Below the pieces are notes generated by a model. It was not told where the DNA came from, made no database searches, and worked only from the letters and a program-made list of their open reading frames with translations. From positions 52,922,327 through 52,986,326 of the forward strand of contig OY829539.1 in NCBI GenBank assembly GCA_963691705.1: a stretch of 64,000 bases of DNA, in the 5' to 3' direction. Below are positions 11,103-22,020 of this stretch, one piece after another. The position numbers were made by a program, and so were the translations under genes. Numbering within the stretch: the stretch's first letter is position 1; the number at the start of each line of letters is the position of its first letter. The DNA comes from Viola odorata. Lineage: Eukaryota; Streptophyta; Magnoliopsida; Malpighiales; Violaceae.

Positions 11103-11789
11103 TGTTGGGAAAAAATCACCTTTCCCGCCCAGGATCGAACAAACAAAAAATACAGAACAACAAAAATAAACAACACCAAGAATTTACGTGGAAAACCTCA
11201 AATGAGGAAAAACCACGGGCCCAACTCTGAACAATCTTCCACTAATAATAAATTAGTAGTTTTACAATTTCTCTCAACTCAATCTCACATCTAGATCGAG
11301 GAGATACAATCTAGAAAAATAATACCCTCACTGATTATTTTTCTCTCAAACACTAACAAGAAAAATACTGCATATTTTTCTCACGGAATACTCAACAGTA
11401 ATTCCTCTCCCAATTCTCTCAATTCTCTCAATTGCTCCCTCGGTTGCAATTGCTTTCAATTGATACTTGGTTGCAATTCTTGCAATCCCTCACTCTCTGC
11501 CTCCGTGTCTCTATCGCAGCAATGCAATGGTATGTATATATATAGAAAAGCAACTCTTGCTTTTCTATAAGGATTGCTGTGAAACATGCCACAAAACATG
11601 GCATGGTGTCCTTCATCATTTCACCAACACAATCATTTCTCTTATTCCAACATACTCATCACATGTCCACCAAACAAGAAAACCCATCACACCACATCAT
11701 ACACTTTTCACTTTTCTTTTTCTTCTTCCACGTTGCCTTCTCATTGTTTTTGCAAGACAACCTTTCTACCATTGAGCTGGACACCAACA
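11103..11789 (-). repeat. 5' LTR of the gag-only element
   Basis: Upstream LTR relative to the gag frame. A TATATATATA tract at 11535-11544, read on the minus strand, is a plausible TATA box for the element transcript. TTTAC follows at 11790-11794. Confidence 0.92.
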
Positions 11790-12708
11790 TTTACCAAATC
11801 ATCCATGATCAGTGCATCAGATAGAAAGGCTAATCTAGTAGGATCTACATGCACAGCACTAAGCAAGTACTGTTAAACACAGAAAAGGCATTTTCATGAC
11901 CCTGAGTTCCTCAATCATCGGCATCACCAATCTCGAAAACAGAGATATTAAACATAGATGCACCGCGAGTGGAACCTCTGAGTCTGTAGCAAGAAATTGC
12001 AGGACTTTGCTTCTTCCCGGAGCTACTGCTGAGCATATCTGCAGCTCTTACAATGCGCTTCCCAACCTGTATTTTGTCGAACTTATTCTTTGATATTCCA
12101 GGTTTATGACAAGTTGACACTAGAGGATCAGGTGTCCTTGGTGGTGTTGTAATGTGAAAGTTAGAGCAATCACGGTCTCCTCTGGTGACATCTGACTGGG
12201 GTTTGCCAGCATAGGACTGAAGATGCTGCGGGTTTGTCTTGAATTTGTGGCACTCCAATGGTAAGACCCTCTTTGGCAGCAAAATCTGCATCTTTTCCAG
12301 TTCCTTTCATATATTCCTTCTCAATATCATCTGGACTGCAGTTTAAGTTATTCAGTCTCTCCCTTTTCTTCTTCTTACTAGAATTGTGTATTTTACCATC
12401 CACTACACTACTGTCTTTAACAACGCATTCAGAGACATTACCACCGCTAGACGTGTGGTAGTCCTTTTCTGTAGCTAGAAACTGGGATGAACATTGCTTA
12501 TCCAACACATTCGGTGTTGCTTCCACATGCAAAAACCAGGCTCCCTTGTGACCTTGGAAAGCAAACTTTATAGGCAATGATTCGGGAAGGTGGTAAAAGA
12601 TATTCTTTCGCTTTACCTACAAAGAGAAATTAAAGAATAAAAATCTAAAACGGAGGGAATCTAGCAACAAGATCAAAAATAAAAGAGAAAAAATGTCAGA
12701 AAATAGTA

Positions 12709-12944
12709 CTCCCTCTAGACCATATTAATTGTCCACTTTCACTGTTCATGCACGCGTTCGAGGAGGCCGGATGACGCACTATTTGACCTTAAAAACTTTC
12801 GAATTTTTTCTCGAATGTAGGTTAAGGATTAGCGTACGTTCAAAAAAAAGTACGGATTTTTTTGGAGTCAAATAGTGAGTCATTCGATTTTCTCGAAATA
12901 CGTGCACGAACAGTAAAGTGACAGTTAATATGGGACGGAGGGAG
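12709..12944. mobile_element. Stowaway-type MITE
   Basis: Left end CTCCCTCTAGACCATATTAA and the reverse complement of the right end (CTCCCTCCGTCCCATATTAA) form the classic CTCCCTCCGT terminal inverted repeat of Tc1/mariner-related Stowaway elements. TA flanks both sides (12707-12708 and 12945-12946). It is 236 bp long, with no coding, inside an intron of the minus-strand gene. Confidence 0.9.
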
Positions 12945-13887
12945 TACCATTTACCCGGTAGCTGTAATCTTTCCCAATTCTGGGAAGCACTTGAAATGGC
13001 ATCTCTCAAGTTCTCCTACACTAAAACACTGAGCGGACCACGATACTAATGCAAAGGAGAGTGCATTGAATGATAAATAGGACAAGAAGCTGTGAAGTTC
13101 CATAACAGCTTTAATCCAAACTTCATGACTGACTAAGCAATTGAGAGAGTGCTATGCAGACAACATGAGAAAATGTGCAAGGTATAGTTTGAGAATCATG
13201 AGTATCTACTATTGAGGCAACAACACAGGCACAAAGTAAACTGTTTCACGAAGCCCAAAAGCGGAGAACAAAACCTAATGGCGCATGTACAGTGCATCAT
13301 GAGATAACGGGCGAATTGAATAAGTAGGCCTAGACAGCTGAAACCAGCAAGATGATGCAGAAGAACTACATTCCGGATGTAAGGTTGACACATATCACTC
13401 TTTCCTCAAGGGCCACAACTGAAAACTAAATCGGTATCATGGGTCGTAAGTTGGTAATAATTTCCTTCAGTTAGGATGTCCAATCCCACAAAAAGTTTGT
13501 TTTTTTAATCACAATTTGCAAGCTCAAGAATTCTTTTGTGTCCACAACGATTTCACCATCCAAAAAAACTAAGGAAGGTGATTTTATCAAACACCAAGCA
13601 GTCTCCAACACAATCAAACTTCATTTCAATAACCCAAAATCCAAAAAGGTAAAACGCAGCCAACAAGAATACTAACCAAGACGCAGAAATTAAAAGCACG
13701 GAGGGGTTTTGGAATCAAAAACTAAAATGCCCAGCCTTGTAATGTCAAAAGAAGCCATCAATGAGTAATTCAAAATACAAATAGCAGAAATCCAGTTAAA
13801 ATTGACGTGTTTTTTCAAGAGAAGAATGGTACTTACTTTTGAAATTAGTGATTGTTGTTTCTGGAGAGACGGACATGGCTATGTGAG

Positions 13888-16800
13888 CAGGGACGGATCC
13901 AGCCCTGGGCCAGCCGCCCCTGGCCCAATAAAAAAAATTAACACTTCTCAGCCCAGCCCAAAATTGAGTATGACCCAACCCAACCCATACTCAAACCCTC
14001 ATCATTTTTTTTAATAAAACTTTTAGAGTAAGCAAGCTTGTTATTTTACTCTGTTTATGTTTCTTCATTGATAGTAATAAACTTCCAAATCCTTAGATGG
14101 TTAGAGAAAAGAATTGTATTGCAGCTTGATAAGTTTTGCATGCGTATGTGTTGTAGTGCATTTGTTCCTTGTTGGAGCATATCTTGGTAGCTTTCTTAAT
14201 TGACTTGTATTTTTATTGAAATCAGAATGTTACACTCTGTCATTTTGTGTATTATCTTCCAACGATCAATTAGTATCCAAGAAAGAATGACTTGAGAATT
14301 AATATGCTGAGTGTATTAATATTTTTTTTTGTAGATATGGACAAATATTTGATTAAACCATCTACTCAAGCACCATCTATATCATCAAATATTGGTCTAA
14401 ATGAAAGTGAAGAACGACTTGCGAAAAAAGTCGAAGAGATTTTTAGAAGTTGATTTGAAAAATCTTCCTACTGATCCAGCTATGCCTAAAATTTTAGCAT
14501 ACCATCCTAATGATCGGGATCAAATTCATAGAGCTTACATGTTGAAAGGTCCTTGTCAACCACGAGACATAGAGTTTCCTAAAATATTTATTGGAGGTAT
14601 TCAACGACGTTTTAATGCTAAATGGTATGATGAATTTGGTAATTGGTTGGAGTATAGTTCGTCAAAAAATGAAGTTTTTTGTTTATGTTGTTATTTGATG
14701 GGTTCAGAGAATGAAGACCAAGGAGGGAGAGGTATTTTTATTTCTACTGGCTTTGACAATTGGAAAGACATGAAAGTACGATTACAAAAACATATTGGTG
14801 GTGTTAATAGTAGTCATAATAATGCTTGGAGAAAATGTAAACTATTGATGAATCAAAAGCAATATATTGAAGTGGCTCTTCCTGAACAATCTAGTCAAAT
14901 AAAACAAGATTATCGGATTTAGTTGACTGCAGTAATTGATTGTATTCGGTTTCTACTTCGCCAGGGACTAGCTTTTCGTGGTGATGTTGAGTCTGAAGAT
15001 TCAATTAATAAAGAAAATTTTCTTGAGTTTTTACAGTTCCTTGCTAACCATAATGAGACCATTAGAAATATTTTTAGTCATGCTCGTGGAAATCTTGAGT
15101 TGGTAGCACCGAGTATCCAAAAAGAAATTATTGGTGTTGCATCTAGTGAGACTACTAATATTATTCTTGAGGATATTGGAGATGATTTTTTTGCTATTTT
15201 AATTGATGAATGTCGTGATATATCAATTAAAGAGCAAATGAGTGTTGTTTTGCAGTATGTGAATAAGAAGGGGTAAATTATTGAACGTTTTCTTAGTCTT
15301 GTTCATGTTACTGACACACGCGCTTGCTCTGTTAAGAAAGCCTTGGAGTTTTTATTTGCCAAACATAACTTGAGCTTGTCAAAGGTACGTGGGCAAGGTT
15401 ATAATGGAGCGAGCAACACGCAAGGAGAATTCAATGGTCTTAAAAGTTTGATCTTGAAGGAGAATTCATGTGCATTTTATGTTCATTGTTTTGCACACCA
15501 ACTTCAACTTGCACTTGTTATTGTTGCAAAAAAACAAGTTGCAATTTCATCTTTTTTTAATACGGTTGCTAATGTGTGCAATGTGGTTGGAGCTTCATGC
15601 AAAAGGCAAGATGCCCTTCGAGAGAAGCAAAAAGATCATGTGGTCGAAGAATTACAAAATGGTGAAATATGTAGTGGAAAAGGTTTGAATCAAGAGAAGA
15701 CCATTAAAAGAGCAGGAGATACTCGATGGGGTTCACATTATGGTACAATGCTCAGCTTAATCGGTTTATTCTCTTCAGTAATTGATGTGCTTGAAATGAT
15801 AGAGGAAGATGGCTTGAATGTAGATAAAAGAGGAGAAGCATGTGCATTATTGAATACGGTACAGTGTTTTGAATTTATATTTTGTTTGCATTTGATAAAG
15901 AATATATTAGGAATTACTAATGAATTCTCTCAAGCACTTCAAAGAAAAGATCAAGACATAGTAAATACTTTAGATTTACTCAAAGTATCCAAGTCGAGAC
16001 TGCAGTCAATGAGGGATGAAGGTTGGATGTTGTTACTTAATGAAGTATCTTTATTTTGTGGCAAACATAATATAAATCTTTCAACTATGAGTGATATGTT
16101 TGTTGCCCAAGGTAGACCAAGGCGGAAAGGTGAGCAAATTTCCAATTTACATCATTATCAAGTTGATTTATTTTATCAAGTCATTGATATGCAACTTCAT
16201 GAGCTCAATAATCGATTTGATGAGAGGAGTAGTGAATTACTCTTTTGTGTGGCATGTTTAAATCCAAGTGACTCCTTTGTTGCTTTCAATAAGGAGAAAT
16301 TGCTTCAATTGACTCAATTTTATCCTAATGAGTTTTCTACAATTGATGTTCTTGCTCTTGATAATCAACTTGAGAATTATATTTTGGATATGCGGTCGGA
16401 TGTTGGATTTTCAAATTCGAAAGGGATTAATGATCTTTCTGAAAAGTTAGTTGAAAGAAGAAAACATATTGTCTATCCATTGGTGTATTTACTCTTGAAG
16501 CTAGCTTTGATTTTACCGGTTGCAACTGCGACAATGGAAAGGACTTTTTCTTATATGAGCATTGTGAAGAATCGACTGCGGAACCGTATGGGAGATGATA
16601 TGTTAAATGATTGTTTGGTTACTTTTGTTGAAAAAGAAATTTTTGATAGTGTAGAGAATGAAAGAATCATACAAGGATATCAAAAAATGAAAACTCGTAG
16701 AGAATAATTGTAAAAAGTACGTATATTGTATGAATTCTAATGTATAATTAATTTTTTTCTATATTGTCTTCTTATTTATCTTTTTGTTAAGTTTATCTAA

Positions 16801-16958
16801 ATATTTGTTATTTAGTGACGGATATAAATACTTTTAAACATTTTTCCAATTTTTCGTTCAGTTCGTTTGTTTTCCCTTTAAAATACTCAAAAAAATATAT
16901 ATTTGGGGGCGCTGCCCCCTGAACCCCGCCATCCCTGAATTCAAATCCTAGATCCGTC
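13888..16958 (+). mobile_element. hAT transposon inserted in an exon, TSD TATGTGAG
   Basis: An 8-bp duplication TATGTGAG lies at 13880-13887 and 16959-16966, as expected for hAT elements. The left end is CAGGGACGGATCCAG. The right end read inward is GACGGATCTAGG, which pairs with the left end after its first four bases, so the last four bases (CCTG) seem to be missing at the right tip. The interior encodes a broken hAT transposase of the zinc-finger MYM-1-like/DUF4371 type. The insertion splits the first exon of the minus-strand gene. Confidence 0.9.
14337..16707 (+). pseudogene. hAT transposase (DUF4371/ZMYM1-like), frameshift and two stops
   Basis: A start at 14337 (MDKYLIKPSTQ), just after a TTTTGTAG acceptor-like site, reads to KKVEEIF, then needs a frame change near 14445 in an A/T-rich run to continue as VDLKNLPTDP. 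From there a single frame runs to 16707, broken only by TAG at 14920-14922 and TAA at 15274-15276. Seen in order: a TTF-type zinc-binding region (WYDEFGNWLEY, then CLCC), DUF4371 with ILIDECRDIS, the CFAHQLQLAL motif, GDTRWGSHY, and a C-terminal hAT dimerisation domain (ATMERTFSYMSIVKNRLR). Length suits an intact hAT transposase of about 790 residues, but this copy cannot make one. Confidence 0.92.
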
Positions 16959-17218
16959 TATGTGAGTGCCCATGCTGATGTCTGTGAACACACTCCTTGA
17001 CGCCATTGCCAGAATCACCGTCAGAGAATGTCATTGCAATGTCACTACCATTTTATGTAAAAGTCCTTTTTTCCTTCATGAATGAAAAAACTTTGATGTA
17101 AGGTTGCAAAGATGAGATTTAAGTGATTAAGTTGCCTTCGGATGAGTGCCTATCCCTAGTGTGGAGCAATAATCCAAAGTGATTCTTCTTCAAATTATAA
17201 TCTTATCGGGATTACCTT

Positions 17219-18469
17219 GAACTCTGGAGTTTTATTTTGTGGGAACCCTCAACTATTTATTTATTTAATCACCCCCTCGACTTCTTTACATTTTGTTTAA
17301 TCACAACCCTACCGTCACGTTTTGCTGATGTGTCACCGTTATGTGCCTCGTCATGTGCTTACTGGATGCCACGTCATCAAGACACGTCAGCAACTTGCCA
17401 CATCATCCCAGCCACATCAAGAAGCAAGCCACGTCATCAAACCAGGGGGGTAATTAAATAAAAATATAAAGTTCAGGGTTGTTTTATGTCTTTTTGTCAT
17501 ATATATTTTATTATACTTTCTGTTTTTGTTTCTTTTTTATTTTTTCTTTGGATGGAAATGGCGGAGGAAGATAGAAGTTATAAGGTTATAACTATGTAAT
17601 AGAAAGAAGAAGATAAGGTTACGAAAAATAAATACAATTAAGGGGTAATAATTATTTTTCTGAATTTTTAAAATCAATTACAATATTTTTTTGGATTTTT
17701 TAAATTAATTACATTATATTTTTGAATTTTTAAAATTAATTACATTATTTTTCTGAATTTTTAAAGAAAAGAAAAGAAAAGGTAAAAAAAAAGGAACAAC
17801 AGGTTTTTTTTGGGTAACCTGCTATTCAAGGTCAAAACTAACAGTCTGTTAGTTTGACTAACAGAGGGACGTGCGTTTGCAATTGACCAATAGTTCAAGA
17901 AGGAGTCTGTTTTTTTTTAGTACGGGGGGCTTCATGCAAAAAAATCCATTAATAATCATAATTAATCAAATTAATCATAATTACCTCTAATTGTTAAGTT
18001 ATTTTGTAGGCAACCTTATTTTAGATTAATCATAATTACCTCTAATTCTAGCAATAAAGCATTAATTTCAATTTTATTTTTATTATTATTATTATTATCA
18101 TTATACTGTTGTATAGAAAAAGAAAGGAAAAGAGGAATTTGGGTTATTGAATGAAATTAGGAAAAATGACAAAAAACAACCTTGAACTTTAATGTTTTGA
18201 TTAATTGCAACCCTTAACTTTTTTATTTATTTAATTACCCCTCTGGTTTGATGACGTGGCTTGCTTCTTGATGTGGCTGAGATGATGTGGCAAGTTGCTG
18301 ACGTGTCTTGATGACGTGGCATCCAATAAGCACATGACGAGGCACATAACGGTAACACATCAGCAAAACGTGACGGTAGGGTTGTGATTAAACAAAATGT
18401 AAAGAAGTCGAGGGGGTGATTAAATAAAAAAATAGTTGAGGGTTCCCACAAAATAAAACTCCAGAGTTC
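17219..18469. mobile_element. Long-inverted-repeat (foldback) element 1
   Basis: Arms of about 280-300 bp (17219-17500 and 18168-18469) are inverted copies. Both start GAACTCTGGAGTTTTATTTT and contain the run of CACGTCA/ATGACGTGG motifs. The middle (about 670 bp) is AT-rich and non-coding, with repeated AATTTTTAAAATTAATTACA. No transposase. I could not define a convincing target duplication, so the outer limits are approximate. Design resembles the MULE-type foldbacks elsewhere in this window. Confidence 0.8.
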
Positions 18470-18714
18470 AGGGTTCCCAAATGCCTTTTTACCATTTATA
18501 ATCAGTTACCGTAAACAGTTAATTAGTCTCTCAAACTATTCACGACCTCACTATTTATAATCGATTACTATAAATAGTTAATTAGCGATTATGAGCAATA
18601 CGGTTAACCGCACCGCCCATCCCTACTTCAAATGTCAAAATATATCTTACTATTTTTGAGGTTTAATAAGTTGTATGATTTTACCCTGAAGATTTTCATA
18701 TCTCTAACTTTGTT
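18470..18714. other. Spacer with a probable hAT right end
   Basis: GGTTAACCGCACCGCCCATC then CCTA near 18603-18634 looks like the right tip of a hAT family that begins TAGGGATGGGCGGTGCGG. I did not find a partner left end. Nothing else recognised. Confidence 0.3.
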
Positions 18715-19510
18715 CCTATTTGCATCCGAGGAGTCTGATAAAAACTTTTAGAAAGTCCGACTTTAGTGGTTACGGATATGATTTCTCATGAGCTATCATC
18801 CTCGTCTTGTCTCCCCTATCAATCGTGATGTGACGAAAATCAGCAAGAGAAAATATCTTATGTACAACTACAACGTATACAAAGGAGTTCAGCTCATATT
18901 TACTTGCCGGCCACAAAAATTTACAAAGTTTCAATTAATCTAGTTGCTCAAAATCAATATAGGAGCAAGTTCTCTATCCGATCTCCAGCGAAACCTCTAA
19001 GATCCCGTAACCTATATAAATGGGAGCCTTGTTCTCCCTCCAGACAGTACTACAGTATGCAAATGTTTATCATTTCCCCCCTTTCTAATTCTGGGATATG
19101 GCAAGTCTATCAACCCATAAGAATCCTCTTTTCTATGAAATTATAGACCATAAAATTTCATAGGAAAGAGAAGCGTGGGCATAATTTCACGCAATCATGG
19201 TTAGTCGAAACTCGATGTGCGGCTGTATCTCCCTTGTAAATAATCTTCTATTGACAAAAGTTGCCCGGTACTGCTGGTGGAAACAGAATCATCGTCTAAA
19301 TCTAGCAATGCAAGGTTAAGATTGGAATGGAAATCATTAGGAAATGCTTCCCCAGATGTAACTTGATGCCGTGCCCAATCTTTGACTTCTTTGTCACCCT
19401 GAAGAAGCTTCAAAACCTATATAGCAACCAGGATATCCATGAGGAGGTAATTCAATTGATGAAACCAAAATAAATGGGATGCATGTTGAAAATCTCCAAG
19501 GAAATAAATG
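18715..19510 (-). repeat. Arm B of the inverted segmental duplication
   Basis: Reverse-orientation copy of 7948-8800. Similarity begins near 18715 and ends inside intron 9 near 19510. It has diverged by substitutions and small indels, so it is much older than the gag-only LTR element that sits between the arms. Confidence 0.85.
19201..19430 (-). pseudogene. Kinase exon-10 fragment (C-terminal tail only)
   Basis: A 70-codon frame matches the last exon of the USP-kinase at 8039-8278. The acceptor AG and the start of the exon ([17 protein letters not shown]) remain, then eight codons are missing before GEAFPND, and the protein end RYSRTSSFD and its stop are kept. No other kinase exon follows, so this is a non-functional partial duplicate. 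Confidence 0.88.
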
Positions 19511-19583
19511 GGACATCCCTTCGTTTTTCCTACATCAATCTGCATTTTAGAGATTAGAAAAAGATAACAGAAAAAAGACCCTA

Positions 19584-19686
19584 CGGCTTGTTTGGTTAAC
19601 CTCCTTGTGCCTTCAGGAACGGGAATGCAGATGCATATCTACATTCTTGTTCCTTATCTTCCATGTCGGGCTACCAAACAGGCTGT
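19584..19686. mobile_element. Short Tourist-like MITE
   Basis: Left end CGGCTTGTTTGGTTAACC and right end GGCTACCAAACAGGCTG are inverted repeats of the PIF/Harbinger TTGTTTGGTT type. It is about 100 bp long with no coding. The target duplication is not clear. Confidence 0.5.
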
Positions 19687-20247
19687 TAAAGCAATGACAT
19701 GTCATCTTTAACAGTGGTGCCTCCTAACAAAGCAGAAGGGTTGCCAAAACCCTAGCCAAGCAGTTAAATTACCATGGCCAAATTAGCACTTCATTGCATT
19801 AACTAAACTATCGGGATGAATGGATCTTGATTCACCATTCTTGCAATAAAAGAGCATTGAATCTTCGGATAAACAATCAAGATTTTTATGTGAATATTGG
19901 ACAGTGTACAATAAGAATTTTGACTTGAGAACAAATTCAATATGAAGATGAAATAAACTTTAAGAATCATATTAAAACTGCAAGTTGATAAGGGAGTAGG
20001 GTTAAGAGAAAGCCAAACGTGTTGACATTCATGATAAATCACGAAGAAGAACGCTCAAAAAACGATAAAAGGATCAGAGCTATATGGACTATCTGCCAAA
20101 ACTGAGCTTCTCAGACTAATTAATAGCGGGATAAATAAAATAAAGCAAAAACCTCTTCAGATCTCATCTCTAGAGGAAAAGACTGATGAAATCAAGGAGA
20201 ATAGTTACCGGCAAGCAATCAGTCATCTGAGAGCAAATCGCTGCAAG

Positions 20248-22020
20248 CTACATCTTGACCACCACCTGTTCTGCTGAACTTTTCTTCACAGCCCCTCTTA
20301 AGCACAACTTGTTCAATAACTCCAACGCCTCCTTAGCCAGACCTTCATGCGCTATGCCCTCGATCAGAATTGTGTAAGAAACTTCAGTGGGCTTGCAACC
20401 CTTGGATACCATACGCGCCAAGAAGTCAATTGCACGATCAGTCTGCTGAGTCCTACAAAATCCCATCATGATGGAATTGTAGGCTATAGCATTAGGCTTA
20501 ATCCCCAATCCTTCCAGGTCGTGCAAATACTTAATTGCTTCATTAGTCTTCCCCTCTCTACTAAGTCCAGCAATAAGTGAAGAGTAGGTAGCTATGTCTG
20601 GCTTGAGGCACTTTCTCCTCATCTCATTCAAAAGTTCTACAGCTTGACTTGTTTTACCCACCTTTGAGAGACCATCAATTACAGTATTGTAAGTGATGAG
20701 AACAGGTGAGCATCCTTTGCTGCTTAGCTGATTAAGTATCTCAACTGCAGCATCAATCTTCCCATCTTTGCACAGTGCTGTGAGCAAAGTGTTGTAGGTC
20801 ACAATATCAGGATAACATCCCCTAGATACCATTATCTCCAGATACTCAACCACCCTCTCCATCTTTTTCTCTTTGCAAAACCCATGAAGCAGCGGATTGT
20901 AACTCAAAGAATTTGGAGTGCATCCATGCATAGGCATCTTCTCCAACACATCAATTGCTCGACCCAGTAAACCCCTACGACACAAGTAATTAATCAAGAT
21001 ATTAAAAGTAACAACACTAGGAGAACAACCTCTGCGAACCATTTCAGTCAATAGTTTCTCAGCATCCCTCCACCTCCCAGTGCTACACACACTACGCAAA
21101 ATAATATTATGAGTAATCACATTAGGTTGGCATCCATATGATGGCATGCTGTTTAAGAACTTGATTGCTTCATCTAGCCTCCCTTCTCTACATATGCCAT
21201 TGACAAGAACATTGTAAGTGACCACATCAGGTTTGCATCCCCTACTACGCATCTCATCTAAGAGCTTCATGGCCTGCGCAACTCCACTTTCCTTGCAAGT
21301 CGCCTCAATCAATATGGTATACGTAATCACATCAGGATAGCACTCCTTTTCCAACTGCCAATTAAGAACGTCCATTGCTTGCTTCAACTTCCCACTGCTA
21401 CACAAAGTCCGCAAAATTGTATTATATGTGACAACATCAGGAGCCACACTCATCCGATCCAAAACTTTTAAGGCATTATCAATTTCCCCTGCCCTGCAAT
21501 ACCCACTAATCAAAACATTGTAAGTTATAACATCAAGAACTGCACCAGATTCTTCAATTATCTCCATAACCCGAGTTGCTTTCCTCGTCTTTCCAATCCT
21601 ACAAAACCCACGAATCAGGCTCGTGCATGGAATAATCTCAGGAATATCACCACGATAAACCATGCTCTCGAGACACCTAAAAGCTTCCTCCAGCTCCCCA
21701 TTTCTAACCATCTTCCGAAGAAGGCTATTGGCCTCAAATTCCTCAGAACTCTGTGAAGAACTCCCTGAACTGAAAGACGCGTGCCCATTTCCCTTGCGAC
21801 CATTGGGAAGATTATCGACATAATGCAGTTCGCTATTCCCACGAAAAGCTTCAACCGCGGAAACAGCAAGAACCTTCCCCCTCCTTAACTTTCTAAACCC
21901 AACATATTTAGCACCATTTCTGGAACCAACTATGCAGCTATTCCTAACACTCTCGCTATGAAAATGTAGAAATGAGCAAAACCCTTCATGGGTACAACCA
22001 GAATGTACAATTAAATCCAT
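20248..22020 (-). CDS. Pentatricopeptide repeat protein, At1g09900-like
   Basis: Intron-less frame of 590 codons. After a non-repetitive, Ser-rich N-terminus of about 95 residues, 35-residue P-type PPR motifs run to near the C-terminus. They are recognisable by recurring DVVTYN(V/T)L, LI.GLCR.G and GC.PDV signatures. No E, E+ or DYW extension is present, so it belongs to the P class, RNA-binding proteins that usually stabilise or process organelle transcripts. Length and sequence resemble Arabidopsis At1g09900 (about 600 residues, from memory). The N-terminus is not a strong transit peptide to the eye, so location is uncertain. Upstream minus-strand DNA to about 22330 should be the 5'UTR and promoter. 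Confidence 0.95.
   Translation of the reverse strand: MDLIVHSGCTHEGFCSFLHFHSESVRNSCIVGSRNGAKYVGFRKLRRGKVLAVSAVEAFRGNSELHYVDNLPNGRKGNGHASFSSGSSSQSSEEFEANSLLRKMVRNGELEEAFRCLESMVYRGDIPEIIPCTSLIRGFCRIGKTRKATRVMEIIEESGAVLDVITYNVLISGYCRAGEIDNALKVLDRMSVAPDVVTYNTILRTLCSSGKLKQAMDVLNWQLEKECYPDVITYTILIEATCKESGVAQAMKLLDEMRSRGCKPDVVTYNVLVNGICREGRLDEAIKFLNSMPSYGCQPNVITHNIILRSVCSTGRWRDAEKLLTEMVRRGCSPSVVTFNILINYLCRRGLLGRAIDVLEKMPMHGCTPNSLSYNPLLHGFCKEKKMERVVEYLEIMVSRGCYPDIVTYNTLLTALCKDGKIDAAVEILNQLSSKGCSPVLITYNTVIDGLSKVGKTSQAVELLNEMRRKCLKPDIATYSSLIAGLSREGKTNEAIKYLHDLEGLGIKPNAIAYNSIMMGFCRTQQTDRAIDFLARMVSKGCKPTEVSYTILIEGIAHEGLAKEALELLNKLCLRGAVKKSSAEQVVVKM

Larger units (their letters stand above)
8985..11789 (-). 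mobile_element. Complete gag-only LTR retrotransposon (TR-GAG-like, Copia-derived)
   Basis: Two 687-bp direct repeats, starting TGTTGG and ending CCAACA, bound an interior with a single minus-strand gag-protease frame. Target duplication TTTAC lies at 8980-8984 and 11790-11794. In minus-strand order there is the 5' LTR (11789-11103), a primer-binding site (TGGTAGCGGAGC), the 453-codon frame, a polypurine tract and the 3' LTR (9671-8985). Integrase, reverse transcriptase and RNase H are absent, so movement would need enzymes from a related autonomous element. The LTRs look identical by eye, implying very recent insertion. Complete ends, PBS, PPT and target duplication fit a non-autonomous TR-GAG element better than a random deletion remnant. 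Confidence 0.92.
11911..17006 (-). pseudogene. Unidentified plant gene, first exon split by a hAT element, apparent frameshift
   Basis: I do not recognise this gene. A probable first exon starts at ATG 17004-17006 (MASRSVFTDIS) and ends at a GTAAGT donor after 13837. It is cut by the hAT element at 13888-16958; joined across one target-site copy it stays open. A second exon (about 13015-12956) has good AG and GT borders and reads ERCHFKCFPELGK in the frame set by exon 1. A third (from 12616, after a TTTGTAG acceptor) reads LPIKFAFQGHKGAWFLHVEA, then a basic KKKKRERL stretch. Its frame changes near 12235 and continues to a stop at 11911-11913. The exon 2-3 phase does not fit cleanly, so either an exon is missing or the gene is decaying. 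A Stowaway MITE sits in intron 2. The composition (basic, Ser-rich, no TM) would suit a nuclear protein, but that is a guess. Confidence 0.5.

Noticed and set aside
12779..13009. Minus-strand frame MRDAISSASQNWERLQLPG as a separate gene
   Set aside because: It reads from an exon into a Stowaway MITE in the intron, and the frame set by the upstream exon is a different one.
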